A stretch of 18,325 nt of DNA from contig JANYFH010000351.1 in NCBI GenBank assembly GCA_025362705.1, positions 1 through 18,325 on the forward strand, read 5' to 3'. Made by a program: the position numbers and the translations under genes. The DNA comes from Betaproteobacteria bacterium. GTDB lineage: Bacteria > Pseudomonadota > Gammaproteobacteria > Burkholderiales > Usitatibacteraceae. Below the pieces are notes generated by a model that was not told the DNA's origin, ran no database searches, and saw nothing but the letters and a program-made list of their open reading frames with translations. Below, piece after piece: positions 1 through 7,534 of the stretch (positions are counted from its first letter, which is position 1; each line of letters starts with the position of its first letter).

Positions 1-226
1 ATCATTCCATACAGACCAGATCGCGTAGAACCTCATGCCATTAAACGACGACCAACAACCCATGCCTACCTAACCGTTCCACGAGTCCAAGCGCGCGCCG
101 CCATTCTCAGTACACGTCAAGCGCTTAAGGTAGTGCCATGAGAACCAGGCTCGTATTTCTTAGTGACCAGAAAATATCGACCCTGGCTTTATTTCTGTCC
201 CTGACCTTCATCGTTACAACGCAAAC

Positions 227-784
227 ATGACAATCTCTCACTCCACTTCCATTGCCGATGCCCAGCGCGAAATGCGCCTTGCCTATTACGGTGGCGCACC
301 CGGCATGCTCACATCGGCGACAGTTTGGCTGACTGCGGGGATTGTGTGCCTACTGGTTTCCCCGGAGCGTGCGGTTTGGACACTCTTCATAGGCGGCATG
401 CTGATTCATCCCATTTCGGTTCTGTTCACCAAGTTGCTGGGGCGCTCCGGTAAACACAGTCCAGGCAATCCGTTCGGCACGCTGGCCCTTGCGACCACTT
501 TCTGGATGATCCTGTCGCTGCCTCTAGCGTACGCCGCGTCGCGCCTGCACATCGAGTGGTTCTTTCCAGCCATGCTCTTCGTCATCGGTGGACGCTATAT
601 GACTTTCTCGACCATCTTTGGCGCGCGCATTTATTGGGTTTGCGGTGTTGCACTTGCGGTAGCCGGCTGCGCGCTGGCACGCGCGTATGCTACGCCCGAA
701 ATTGGCGCGTTCGCGGGTGCTGCGATCGAGGCGATATTTGCATTCGTCATTTTCGCATCTGCACGACGCGAAGGTGCTGCCTGA
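227..784 (+). CDS. Small integral membrane protein, DUF7010-like
   Basis: A 185-residue hydrophobic protein. After a polar N-terminus of about 25 residues there are about five to six membrane-spanning stretches (roughly residues 30-45, 52-67, 84-103, 112-128, 135-152 and 160-178), ending in a short basic tail. The overall pattern (polar N-terminus with a GGAPG motif near residue 25, then paired helices) resembles the DUF7010 membrane family. That assignment is from memory and has no known biochemical function. The ATG at 227 is the first start in the frame, but no good Shine-Dalgarno sequence precedes it. The gene stands alone; the next plus-strand gene of normal size starts about 650 bases later. 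The coding region is convincing, the family name less so. Confidence 0.75.
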   Translation: MTISHSTSIADAQREMRLAYYGGAPGMLTSATVWLTAGIVCLLVSPERAVWTLFIGGMLIHPISVLFTKLLGRSGKHSPGNPFGTLALATTFWMILSLPLAYAASRLHIEWFFPAMLFVIGGRYMTFSTIFGARIYWVCGVALAVAGCALARAYATPEIGAFAGAAIEAIFAFVIFASARREGAA

Positions 785-1002
785 CCAGATCCTCAAGTCG
801 CGCGCGGGCGCAAGAGAGGCCAGCTTCGTATTACCTATTCCTGGCCCGCCAAAATTCTGCCGTGTACCCGCGCGCACGTCGCCGTATTTTCGATCAGAGT
901 CAATGAGGTCAGCTCGGGCGCCATATTGCACATCGCCATTCTGTGCTGCTTTCCAAGTACTTTTGGGCAGTATCCCTTGACGACAAGTAAGGAGGAAACA
1001 GC

Positions 1003-1223
1003 CTACTTTTCTTTCAAGTCGCGCCAAAACGAAATTGCCGCTAACAGCATTCCGATAAGAAACCAAAATGCAATGGTGAGAAGCGGCAGAGAAATCGCTG
1101 CATTGTGTCCGCACATTGCGCCAAGCAACGGCGATGGGCCGTCGAAGCCCGCAATCAAAACGAGCGCTCCTAAGGTTGGCCACCCACGAAAGCCAACAGA
1201 AAAATAATAACGCCTCGATTCAT
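1003..1223 (-). pseudogene. Small two-helix membrane protein ORF with apparent -1 frameshift
   Basis: On the minus strand, an open frame ending in TAG at 1005-1003 encodes a hydrophobic sequence. It has one helix around PTLGALVLIAGF, a loop with GPSPLLGAMCGHN, a second helix LLTIAFWFLIGMLLAAISF, and a charged tail WRDLKEK. It has no ATG, GTG or TTG start before an upstream stop. The only good ATG nearby (1223-1221, at the edge of the hairpin) is in another frame, opens MNRGVIIFLLAFVGG, and stops after 17 residues. Adding one base in the T-run or G-run between them joins the two into a coherent protein of about 73 residues. This could be a recently broken gene, a sequencing error, or chance. 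No family is recognised and no Shine-Dalgarno is visible. Confidence 0.4.
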
Positions 1224-1295
1224 CCCGCCAATATAGCAGGCAATAAAAAGCCGCCTAACCAGCGGCTTTTTATTGCCTGCTATATTGGCGGGATG
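1221..1295. repeat. Perfect 34-bp inverted repeat (long hairpin), terminator-like core
   Basis: Bases 1221-1254 and 1262-1295 are exact reverse complements (34 of 34), separated by the 7-base loop ctaacca. The inner part, aaaaagccgc / gcggcttttt, has the form of a bidirectional Rho-independent terminator: a GC stem with an A-run before and a T-run after. The arms go on for another 24 paired bases, far beyond a normal terminator. Each outer edge ends in an outward-facing ATG, and each arm contains the sequence TGCTATATT a few bases before it. It could stop transcription running from the DUF7010-like gene towards the transporter gene. Confidence 0.9.
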
Positions 1296-1406
1296 GAGGC
1301 ACTCACCATCATTGCTTTCATCACGCTAATTCTTTTGGCTCGCGCGGTTGTTAGCTGGTTTATTGGCGATGTCAGCAAGAAGTGGTTTAAGCGCAGAAAG
1401 CCGTAA
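1293..1406 (+). CDS. Possible 37-aa single-helix membrane miniprotein
   Basis: ATG at 1293 lies in the last three bases of the right hairpin arm. The 37 codons begin MEALTIIAFITLILLARAVV and end in a strongly basic tail, KKWFKRRKP, then TAA. One transmembrane helix (about residues 4-24) followed by a positive C-terminus is typical of small bacterial membrane proteins. No Shine-Dalgarno is visible, because the sequence before the ATG is hairpin. The tail and the downstream 28 bases resemble those of the minus-strand small ORF on the other side of the hairpin, so the two may be diverged inverted copies. Expression is unproven. Confidence 0.4.
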   Translation: MEALTIIAFITLILLARAVVSWFIGDVSKKWFKRRKP

Positions 1407-1434
1407 CTTCGACTTACTTGTCGTCAAGAGATAC

Positions 1435-2310
1435 ATGCCCATTTTCGTGTCATCCGCTCGCATCTTTCTTCTGACGTTGCTAGCCATGATCGCATTCGCG
1501 GGCAACTCCCTTCTTTGTCGTCTCGCGCTCAAAAATACCGGTATAGATGCGGCCACCTTCACCGCGATTAGGTTGGTCTCCGGCGCGATGATGCTTTGGT
1601 TATTGACGAGTGTGCGACGCGATGAACGCGTGGGCAACGGCAACTGGTTATCAGCGTTCACGCTGTTCGCGTATGCCGCCGGATTTTCCTTCGCCTATTT
1701 GACGCTGTCTGCAGCAACTGGTGCTCTGCTTTTGTTCGGCGCAGTGCAGGCGACGATGATCAGCTACGGCATCTGGAAGGGCGAGCGTCTGCATGGATTG
1801 CAACTCGTCGGCTTGGCGTTCGCATTCTGCGGTCTCGTCGGGCTAATGCTGCCCGGTATTTCTGCACCGCCGCTAGTGGGTTCTATCCTGATGCTGGGGG
1901 CTGGCGTGGCTTGGGGCGTATATTCGCTGCGCGGAAGAGCGGGTGGCGCGCCGATCAAAGTCACTACGGGAAATTTTCTTCGCGCCGCGCCGCTAGCGAT
2001 CGTGCTTTGTCTCCTGAATCCTGACCGCGTGTTACTGGACAGCGCTGGCACGTGGTACGCGGCTTGTTCTGGTGCGTTCGCTTCCGGGATTGGCTACGCC
2101 ATCTGGTACACAGCGTTGCCGGCGTTGAGGGCCACGCATGCTGCAACCGTACAATTGAGCGTTCCGGTACTCGCCGCGCTAGGCGGTATTGTTTTTCTCG
2201 CCGAGCCGATCACGCTTCGCCTGGTCCTGGCGTCGCTGGTGATATTGGGCGGTATCGCGCTAGTGATAGTTAAACGACAACGCGGCGAGAATCAAAGAAG
2301 CCAGGCTTGA
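1435..2310 (+). CDS. EamA/DMT-family inner-membrane transporter
   Basis: Start chosen at ATG 1435 (MPIFVSSARIFLL), giving 291 residues, the usual size for ten-helix drug/metabolite transporters. The open frame extends further upstream, but that part overlaps the small ORF and reads as non-membrane sequence. Two EamA repeats are visible. The first has AFAGNSLLCRLALKNTG and ATFTAIRLVSGAMM; the second starts near GAGVAWGVYSLRGR and contains GIGYAIWYTALPALRATHAAT, VPVLAALGGIVFLAEPITLRL and a final helix VILGGIALVIVKRQ. This is the classic DMT layout, including the LAEP turn. Such proteins move amino acids, nucleobases or other metabolites across the inner membrane; the substrate cannot be told from sequence. 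The start codon lies inside an inverted repeat shared with 964-991. The DUF3820 gene follows after 27 bases. Confidence 0.9.
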   Translation: MPIFVSSARIFLLTLLAMIAFAGNSLLCRLALKNTGIDAATFTAIRLVSGAMMLWLLTSVRRDERVGNGNWLSAFTLFAYAAGFSFAYLTLSAATGALLLFGAVQATMISYGIWKGERLHGLQLVGLAFAFCGLVGLMLPGISAPPLVGSILMLGAGVAWGVYSLRGRAGGAPIKVTTGNFLRAAPLAIVLCLLNPDRVLLDSAGTWYAACSGAFASGIGYAIWYTALPALRATHAATVQLSVPVLAALGGIVFLAEPITLRLVLASLVILGGIALVIVKRQRGENQRSQA

Positions 2311-2337
2311 ATTTCATTCTGGCCGCGACCAACACGC

Positions 2338-2550
2338 ATGTACCCCGAAGACCTCGAAAAGCTCGTGACATGGCAAATGCCATTCGGCAAATTCAAGGGC
2401 CGACTGCTTGCCGATTTGCCCGGCAATTACCTGCACTGGTTTGCCCGCAAGGGATTTCCCGAGGGCGAGTTGGGTCGTCTGCTCGAACTGATGCGCGAGA
2501 TCGACCATAACGGCTTGTCGGAGTTGCTCGATCCGCTGCGGCGGCGTTAG
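2338..2550 (+). CDS. DUF3820 family small protein
   Basis: A 70-residue soluble protein containing the MPFGKFKGRLLADLPGNYLHWFARKGFPEGELGRLL pattern, described here by its key parts: MPFGKFKG near residue 14, LPxxYLxWF near residue 27, and GELGxLL near residue 45. These are typical of the DUF3820 family, whose role is unknown (some members resemble the exonuclease-associated QLP-YLxW module). It begins 27 bases after the EamA transporter stop, so the two are probably co-transcribed. No clear ribosome binding site precedes the ATG. It is convergent with the serine hydrolase gene, with only 13 bases between their ends and no obvious terminator hairpin in that gap. Confidence 0.88.
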   Translation: MYPEDLEKLVTWQMPFGKFKGRLLADLPGNYLHWFARKGFPEGELGRLLELMREIDHNGLSELLDPLRRR

Positions 2551-2563
2551 CTGGTGTTCATCC

Positions 2564-3952
2564 CTACGACGCCTCCGGCAATCTCGCCGCAATAAATTCC
2601 ACTACGCGCGTCGCCGCTGGCGGATCAAAGTTGCTTAACGCGATGAGCACATAACCCTGCTGCGGAATCACGCGCAGTTCACCGTTCATGCCGGGTGCGC
2701 CGCCACCGTGGCCATACCATTGCCACTTGCCCTCGCCACGTACGCCAAATCCGAAGCCGTACGCTTCCACTTGATTGCGAGTGGCTTCAGCGAGCAACGC
2801 TTTTGAAACGAGTTTGCCGGATTGCAGCGCGTCGGCAAAGCGTAGCAAATCACCAACTGTTGAATAGCCTCCACCTGCAGAGGTACCACGCCACGGCAGC
2901 GTATCGGTGTTCAATAACCATTTGCCGTCTTTTTTCATGTAACCGGTTGAGCGCCTGGCGACATGCTCGGTTTCCGGCAGCGACGCGGTGGCATTCATCC
3001 CGGCGGGCGTGAACACTTTTTGCTGCACATAATCGTAATAAGACATGCCGCTCACTTTTTCAATCAGCGCTCCCAGCAGCACGAAGCCGTAATTGGAATA
3101 GCGTGAAGTAGCTCCCGGTTCATGCACCGGCGCGCGAGCGCCGTAGAGCGTTACATAGTCCGCATGCGATTTCAGCGTCAGCCGATTCTTGTCAAAGTCC
3201 GGGCCGAAAATATCGCCAGTGCCGCCGGTGTGGGTGAGGAGGTGGCGGACAGTGACCTTGCTCGCGATTTCCTTGTTCGGATAATCGCTGAGATATTTGC
3301 CAATTGTGTCGTCTAGCGACAGTTTGTTGGCGTCGACCAGTTGCAGAATCGCGATGGCGGTAAACATCTTGTTCATCGAGCCGATACGAAATTGTGTGTC
3401 GAGCGCCACCGGTACATTATTTTCACGATCTGCACGACCCCACGTTTTCTCCAATAAAACCTTGCCATTTTTTGCGACCAGCACCGCACCGGAAAATTGT
3501 TCGTCGCGCGCTGCAGCGTCCACATGGGAGGTCAGTGCGGCGAGCGCATCGGACTGCGACATCCGCTTGGGGGCAAGATCAGTTGGTGGCGGAATCAGGC
3601 GTACTTGCATGCCCAACATTTTCGGGGGATCGTCAGCAGAGATGGTGAGTTCAAAACGGCCAATGTTGTCCGATTCCTTTTCCTTGACCAGCCCCGTGAT
3701 CGAGGTCGCATCGCTTTTCTCGATGCGCACCAACGCGAAACCGCCAGTCTGTTTGCGAAAGCCCGCAATTTGCGCCATGGGTCTCTTCGGCTGGTAAGTG
3801 TCGTCGAACACTTTGTACTGGGCTTCATCGCCTGAGTTGAAAGCGGCCAGCCATGCCTGAAACACGCCGGTTGCCCGGGTTTCAGGGACGGACTGCTGGG
3901 GGAAAGCGACGCTTGAGAAAATCATTGCGCCAATGAAAATAAGCAGTCGCAT
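2564..3952 (-). CDS. Secreted serine hydrolase, beta-lactamase/class C fold (PF00144-like)
   Basis: Start at ATG 3952 because GGAG lies 8 bases upstream and the protein then opens with a signal peptide (MRLLIFIGAMIFSSVAFPQQ); a 19-codon upstream extension is less likely. It has 462 residues. The catalytic SxxK is S192-M-N-K195, the second motif YSN is at 285-287, and the third-motif position has HGGG at 415-418. This fits the broad family of penicillin-binding-protein-like esterases and peptidases (EstB, AmpH, LACTB type), not a dedicated beta-lactamase. Residues 25-125 form an extra N-terminal domain (VFQAWLAAFNSGD opening, as in SnoaL- or DUF3887-like folds) often attached to such hydrolases. 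It probably acts in the periplasm; the substrate is unknown. It is divergent from the NnrU-family gene. Confidence 0.9.
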   Translation of the reverse strand: MRLLIFIGAMIFSSVAFPQQSVPETRATGVFQAWLAAFNSGDEAQYKVFDDTYQPKRPMAQIAGFRKQTGGFALVRIEKSDATSITGLVKEKESDNIGRFELTISADDPPKMLGMQVRLIPPPTDLAPKRMSQSDALAALTSHVDAAARDEQFSGAVLVAKNGKVLLEKTWGRADRENNVPVALDTQFRIGSMNKMFTAIAILQLVDANKLSLDDTIGKYLSDYPNKEIASKVTVRHLLTHTGGTGDIFGPDFDKNRLTLKSHADYVTLYGARAPVHEPGATSRYSNYGFVLLGALIEKVSGMSYYDYVQQKVFTPAGMNATASLPETEHVARRSTGYMKKDGKWLLNTDTLPWRGTSAGGGYSTVGDLLRFADALQSGKLVSKALLAEATRNQVEAYGFGFGVRGEGKWQWYGHGGGAPGMNGELRVIPQQGYVLIALSNFDPPAATRVVEFIAARLPEAS

Positions 3953-4134
3953 GGCTGTGTCTCCGGGTATGACTACAGGAAATTGTGAATGCGCCAAAGT
4001 GAGGAGCATTCAAATGATTTACTTCGCGAGGTCAAAAAGTTCCCGCATGCATGAATTTGCCGAACCTGACCAATATGCTCAATGCGCACGGATGATGTCA
4101 AAATCGCAAGACTTTCATCACACGTAATCCATTC

Positions 4135-4713
4135 ATGACTTATCTCGTTGCAGGGCTGGTGCTGTTTCTTGGCTTGCATTCGGTGCGTATCTTTGCAGAA
4201 GATTGGCGCACGGCGCGCATCGCACAAATGGGAGAGGGCGCATGGAAGGGGCTCTACTCGGTGATCTCGTTCATCGGCTTCGCGCTCATCGTTTACGGCT
4301 ATGGCCTCTCGCGGCAGGCACCAGTGGATTTGTGGATGCCGCCGTTGTGGACACGGCACGTCACCGCGTTGTTGACGCTGCCGGTATTCATTCTGCTGGC
4401 AGCCGCGTATGTGCCAGGCACAATAGTCAAAGCCAGGCTCCATCACCCGATGATGCTCAGCGTGAAACTTTGGGCGGCAGCACATCTGATCTCGAACGGA
4501 CGTCTCGACGACGTACTATTGTTTGGCGGATTCATGCTATGGGCTGCATTTGCATTTCGTGCAGCGCGTCAGCGTGACCAAAAATCTGGGATGACTTATC
4601 ACGCCGTCGGATGGTCGCGCGATTTCATCGCAGTCCCCATCGGCCTCGCCACCTGGGTAGCGTTCGCCTTTTACCTGCATGGTGTACTGATTGGGGTGCG
4701 GCCTTTTGGGTAG
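4135..4713 (+). CDS. NnrU family membrane protein
   Basis: A 192-residue protein with about five to six membrane helices. It opens TYLVAGLVLFLGLHSVRIF, then DWRTARIAQMGEGAWKGLYSVISFIGFALIVYGYG, a characteristic NnrU pattern (GLHSxR, RxGExxWKGxYSxxSxxGF). Further matches are PPLWTRHVTALL and the histidine pair in LHHPMMLSVKLWAAAHLISNGR, typical of the family. NnrU was first linked to nitrite and nitric-oxide reductase expression in denitrifying alphaproteobacteria, and it is related to the methyltransferase-like membrane proteins. No denitrification gene is visible here, so the role is open. ATG 4135 has no strong Shine-Dalgarno. The 182 bases between it and the divergent hydrolase gene should hold both promoters, but no convincing -35/-10 pair was found. 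Confidence 0.9.
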   Translation: MTYLVAGLVLFLGLHSVRIFAEDWRTARIAQMGEGAWKGLYSVISFIGFALIVYGYGLSRQAPVDLWMPPLWTRHVTALLTLPVFILLAAAYVPGTIVKARLHHPMMLSVKLWAAAHLISNGRLDDVLLFGGFMLWAAFAFRAARQRDQKSGMTYHAVGWSRDFIAVPIGLATWVAFAFYLHGVLIGVRPFG

Positions 4714-4744
4714 CGGCCGCACTACACCATCAGGCTGGCCCTCA

Positions 4745-5104
4745 TCAAAGCTCGACGATGCTCTTGAAGCCACCCCAGAACATGCGCTTGGTATCGAACG
4801 GCATGCTCTTCATGTCCATCCCGGTGAACAACGGGCTTTTCATTACTTTGGCGTTGACACTATCGCGATGCTTGCGCGATTTGAAAACGATCCACGAGAA
4901 CACTACAACCTCGTCGGATTTCAACTTCACGGACTGCGGAAATGACGTGACCTTGCCTGGCTTCACGTCGTCGGCGACACATTCTGTGTATTGCACTGCG
5001 CCGCATTCCATCCACAACTTGCCGAATTTCTTTGCCATGCGGCGATACGCATCAAGCTTCTTCTTCGGTACCGGTACGACAAAACCATCAACATAGTGTG
5101 CCAT
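4745..5104 (-). CDS. DUF1428 family protein (YbaA-like)
   Basis: A 119-residue soluble protein. It begins AHYVDGFVVPVPKKKLDAYRRMA and contains WMECGAVQYTECVADDV, VVFSWIVFKSRKHRD, and the ending MPFDTKRMFWGGFKSIVEL. All are signature segments of DUF1428, which adopts a dimeric ferredoxin-like alpha/beta-barrel fold (E. coli YbaA is a member). No enzymatic role is established. The start is well supported: AAGGAG sits 7 bases before the ATG at 5104. It is convergent with the NnrU-family gene, with 31 bases between them. The 205 bases upstream, towards the hybrid kinase gene, contain its likely promoter but no other gene. Confidence 0.92.
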   Translation of the reverse strand: MAHYVDGFVVPVPKKKLDAYRRMAKKFGKLWMECGAVQYTECVADDVKPGKVTSFPQSVKLKSDEVVVFSWIVFKSRKHRDSVNAKVMKSPLFTGMDMKSMPFDTKRMFWGGFKSIVEL

Positions 5105-5309
5105 CGTGATCTCCTTGGTGAACAGGTTGAGCGTGAGTCGATGTTATCGCCATTTCGGGAGATTTGCAGCAGGATGCACGGGCGGTTGCGAACTACTGTG
5201 AAAAGATCAATCCTCGCGGATCCCCTTTACTTTTTTTTGCGGGGGCGAACGGCAAAACGTCACTCAGCACCGCGTGCAATACTGTTCGCATAAGAGAAAT
5301 TTCCTCTAT

Positions 5310-7526
5310 TCAATGTTCCACCAGATCCCGCAGCTGCCGTGTATCAAGCGGTTTATGTAACAGCTGGAAACCACTCGCCTGCGCCTCGCGAATTCGGTCT
5401 GGCGATGTATCGCCAGTGATAATAACCGCCCGCACGTTGCGATTAAGCCGTGCCATCACGGCCCGAATCGCATCAACGCCAGTGATGTTTTCTGCGAGCC
5501 GGTAGTCGGCGATGATCAGGTCGATCCCGGTGTGCTTCGCGGTTGCGTCGATCGCCTCAGTGATCGAACCTGCGATGACTACTGCATGGCCCCATTCAGC
5601 GAGCAATTGCCGCATCGATTCCCGACCCTCGGCGTTGTCGTCGATGACAAGAATGAGCTGGCGCCGGTCGGACGGCACCGCCGCCCCGGCGCGTGACGCT
5701 GACGCCGCTACGGCGGCGCGCGGCAGCGTAACGGAAAATTTCGAGCCTCGGCCGGGCGCCGATGTCACCTGGACCGTGCCGCCAAGCAACGCCACCGAAC
5801 GCTGCACGATCGATAGCCCCAGTCCGAGCCCGTGTTCGCGATCACGCGCGACATTGCCAACCTGATAAAACTCCTCGAAGATTTTCGCGCGCTGGTCCTC
5901 GGCGATACCGATTCCGGTATCGAGTACCTGAATCTCGACTGCGCCAGGCCGCCGCCGACAGCCGACCACGATGCGGCCGTGTTCGGTGTAGCGCACCGCG
6001 TTTGCGACCAAATTCGAGAGCACGCGCGACAACACGCCGGGATCACTATCAACCCACAAGTCCGTCGGCATGATTTTTAACTGCACTCCTTTGGCCTGCG
6101 CCGGACCGGCAAATGAATTGCCGAGTTCAATCATCTGCTCCTGCAGCGGCATCGGTCGCTTGTTCACATCGACCACGCCGGCTTCCAGTCGCGATACATC
6201 CAGCAGCCCGTTCAGCAATCGCCCAAGGCCGTCGAGCGCAAGCTGCAATCGTACGGCGATATTGCCCACGTCCTCGCCTTTCACTTCGGGGCGCTTGGCC
6301 ATCGAACGCAACGTGGCGATGAACAGGCTCAGGGCATGTGTGGGCTGGCGCAGGTCGTGACTGGCAGCGGCGAGGAACTGGGACTTGGCGCGGTTGGCCG
6401 CTTCCGCATTCTCCTTGGCAATGCGCAATTCTTCGGCGGCGCGCAGCGAACGGATGCGCCGTCTCATCAGGAACCAGGTAAACAGCGCTAGCAACGTACT
6501 GCCAATACCGCCGATACTGGCAATCAGTTGCAGCTTGCTGATGGCGATGGGGGTGGTGAAATTGGGTAGCGAACGCGCTGTCACCGTCCACGCATACCCG
6601 CCCACCTCCACGCGCTTGGACGCAAAAAACAGTTTCACCGACGATTCGCCACCGACGCGATCGCGGCTGGTGTCCATCAACTGCTCGTCGTCCAGCGCGT
6701 CACCACCGTCGTGGACTTCGAGTGCAATGTTGGCGCGTTCACCAAGAATATTGTCCAGCAGACCGTCCATGCTGAAAGAGGCGAAGATCCAGCCGACGAT
6801 ATTGGCGCGACGTTCCTCAAGCGAGGCACGTGGCGCGCCATTCCCGAACACCGGCAGGACCATGCGAAAGCCGGCCTGGATCTTGCGGGCGTCCTCTTCC
6901 GGCAATTTGATCTTGTTGGAAACCGCCACACCGGCGGTATCGCGGGCAAGCGCCATGGCGTATTGCCGAGACGGCTCGGCAAAATAATCCGAGCCTAGCG
7001 TGCTCAGGTAGGCCGCTGCAGAAGGTTCGAAATAAATTGCCGAGGAATAGAAGAGTCGCTCACCTTCTGGTCGGATGGCATACTCGGGAAAGCCGCTCGC
7101 GCGCATAGCGGCGATGTGACGGTCTTTTTGCGCGGCGGGCACCAGCAGCGAATAACCGACACCTTGCAGTCCCGGATGACTCTCGATGCGCAGGTTGGCG
7201 ACAAAGGCCTGGAACTCACCGCGCTCCACGCTGACGGAAGATGCGTACAAACCATTGATGGAGTACAGAACTTGTTCGTAGGCCAGCATACGCTCACGGA
7301 AAATTCCGACCGCCTCACGCACGCGCGTGTCGAAATCCGCCTGCATCACTTCTTCAATATCGCGACGCTCCTTTTCCCAGAAGTAATACGACACGGCTAT
7401 CGCTGCGGTGAGCACCAGCATGGGCAACACGAAGCTCAGCACGCGCAAATTGGTGAATCGGGACTTTTCGGTCCTCGATGAAAGCTGTACCGGGAAAGCA
7501 GGCCGGCTTTGCGAATTCGAATTCAT
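5310..7526 (-). CDS. CHASE-domain hybrid sensor histidine kinase with C-terminal receiver
   Basis: A 738-residue inner-membrane kinase. Transmembrane helix 1 is at about 29-50, a periplasmic CHASE-type sensor domain spans about 80-300 (QGVGYSLLVP and IVGWIFASFSMDGLL are typical), and helix 2 is at about 332-355. A coiled linker leads to the HisKA domain with H390 in SHDLRQP. The ATPase domain has the N-box N505/N509, D536 in DTGIG, and GLGLGLSIV near 566. The C-terminal receiver has acidic D629/D630, phosphoacceptor D674, T704 and K725, all intact. No Hpt domain is present. It begins 8 bases after the binding-protein gene, so the two are co-transcribed. No Shine-Dalgarno precedes the ATG, suggesting translational coupling. 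The response regulator partner is probably the divergent gene starting at 8921. Confidence 0.93.
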   Translation of the reverse strand: MNSNSQSRPAFPVQLSSRTEKSRFTNLRVLSFVLPMLVLTAAIAVSYYFWEKERRDIEEVMQADFDTRVREAVGIFRERMLAYEQVLYSINGLYASSVSVERGEFQAFVANLRIESHPGLQGVGYSLLVPAAQKDRHIAAMRASGFPEYAIRPEGERLFYSSAIYFEPSAAAYLSTLGSDYFAEPSRQYAMALARDTAGVAVSNKIKLPEEDARKIQAGFRMVLPVFGNGAPRASLEERRANIVGWIFASFSMDGLLDNILGERANIALEVHDGGDALDDEQLMDTSRDRVGGESSVKLFFASKRVEVGGYAWTVTARSLPNFTTPIAISKLQLIASIGGIGSTLLALFTWFLMRRRIRSLRAAEELRIAKENAEAANRAKSQFLAAASHDLRQPTHALSLFIATLRSMAKRPEVKGEDVGNIAVRLQLALDGLGRLLNGLLDVSRLEAGVVDVNKRPMPLQEQMIELGNSFAGPAQAKGVQLKIMPTDLWVDSDPGVLSRVLSNLVANAVRYTEHGRIVVGCRRRPGAVEIQVLDTGIGIAEDQRAKIFEEFYQVGNVARDREHGLGLGLSIVQRSVALLGGTVQVTSAPGRGSKFSVTLPRAAVAASASRAGAAVPSDRRQLILVIDDNAEGRESMRQLLAEWGHAVVIAGSITEAIDATAKHTGIDLIIADYRLAENITGVDAIRAVMARLNRNVRAVIITGDTSPDRIREAQASGFQLLHKPLDTRQLRDLVEH

Positions 7527-7534
7527 CTGGCGGT

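Larger units (their letters stand above)
964..1441. repeat. Outer inverted repeat pair flanking the 0.99-1.41 kb segment
   Basis: Bases 964-991 are the reverse complement of 1413-1441, apart from one substitution and one single-base gap. The core pair 971-991 / 1413-1433 matches at 20 of 21 positions. The right copy covers the start codon of the EamA transporter gene (ATG at 1435); the left copy lacks one base at the equivalent place and has no ATG. The segment between the copies (992-1412) holds the inner hairpin and both small ORFs. The arms lie a short distance after the stop codon of each small ORF (11 bases on the left, 6 on the right). The repeat is read directly from the sequence; its origin is unknown. 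Confidence 0.85.

Noticed and set aside
1..63. Short minus-strand frame from ATG 63 open to the left edge
   Set aside because: Only 21 codons are visible, so a gene start cannot be supported.
991..997. Strong Shine-Dalgarno-like AAGGAGG on the plus strand
   Set aside because: No start codon follows at a suitable distance.
524..1183. 219-aa minus-strand open frame
   Set aside because: It overlaps the DUF7010-like gene, is rich in Arg/Cys typical of a shadow frame, and the real hydrophobic signal at 1003-1200 is in another frame.
1249..1268. GCCTAAC in the hairpin loop region, which matches an integron attC core (GTTRRRY on the other strand)
   Set aside because: Only one core is present, with no second core, no attC-like imperfect arms, no cassette array and no integrase; chance match.
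7513..7524. GAATTCGAATTC, a 12-bp palindrome at the kinase start
   Set aside because: It encodes part of the N-terminus (NSNS) and has no second copy nearby; probably chance.
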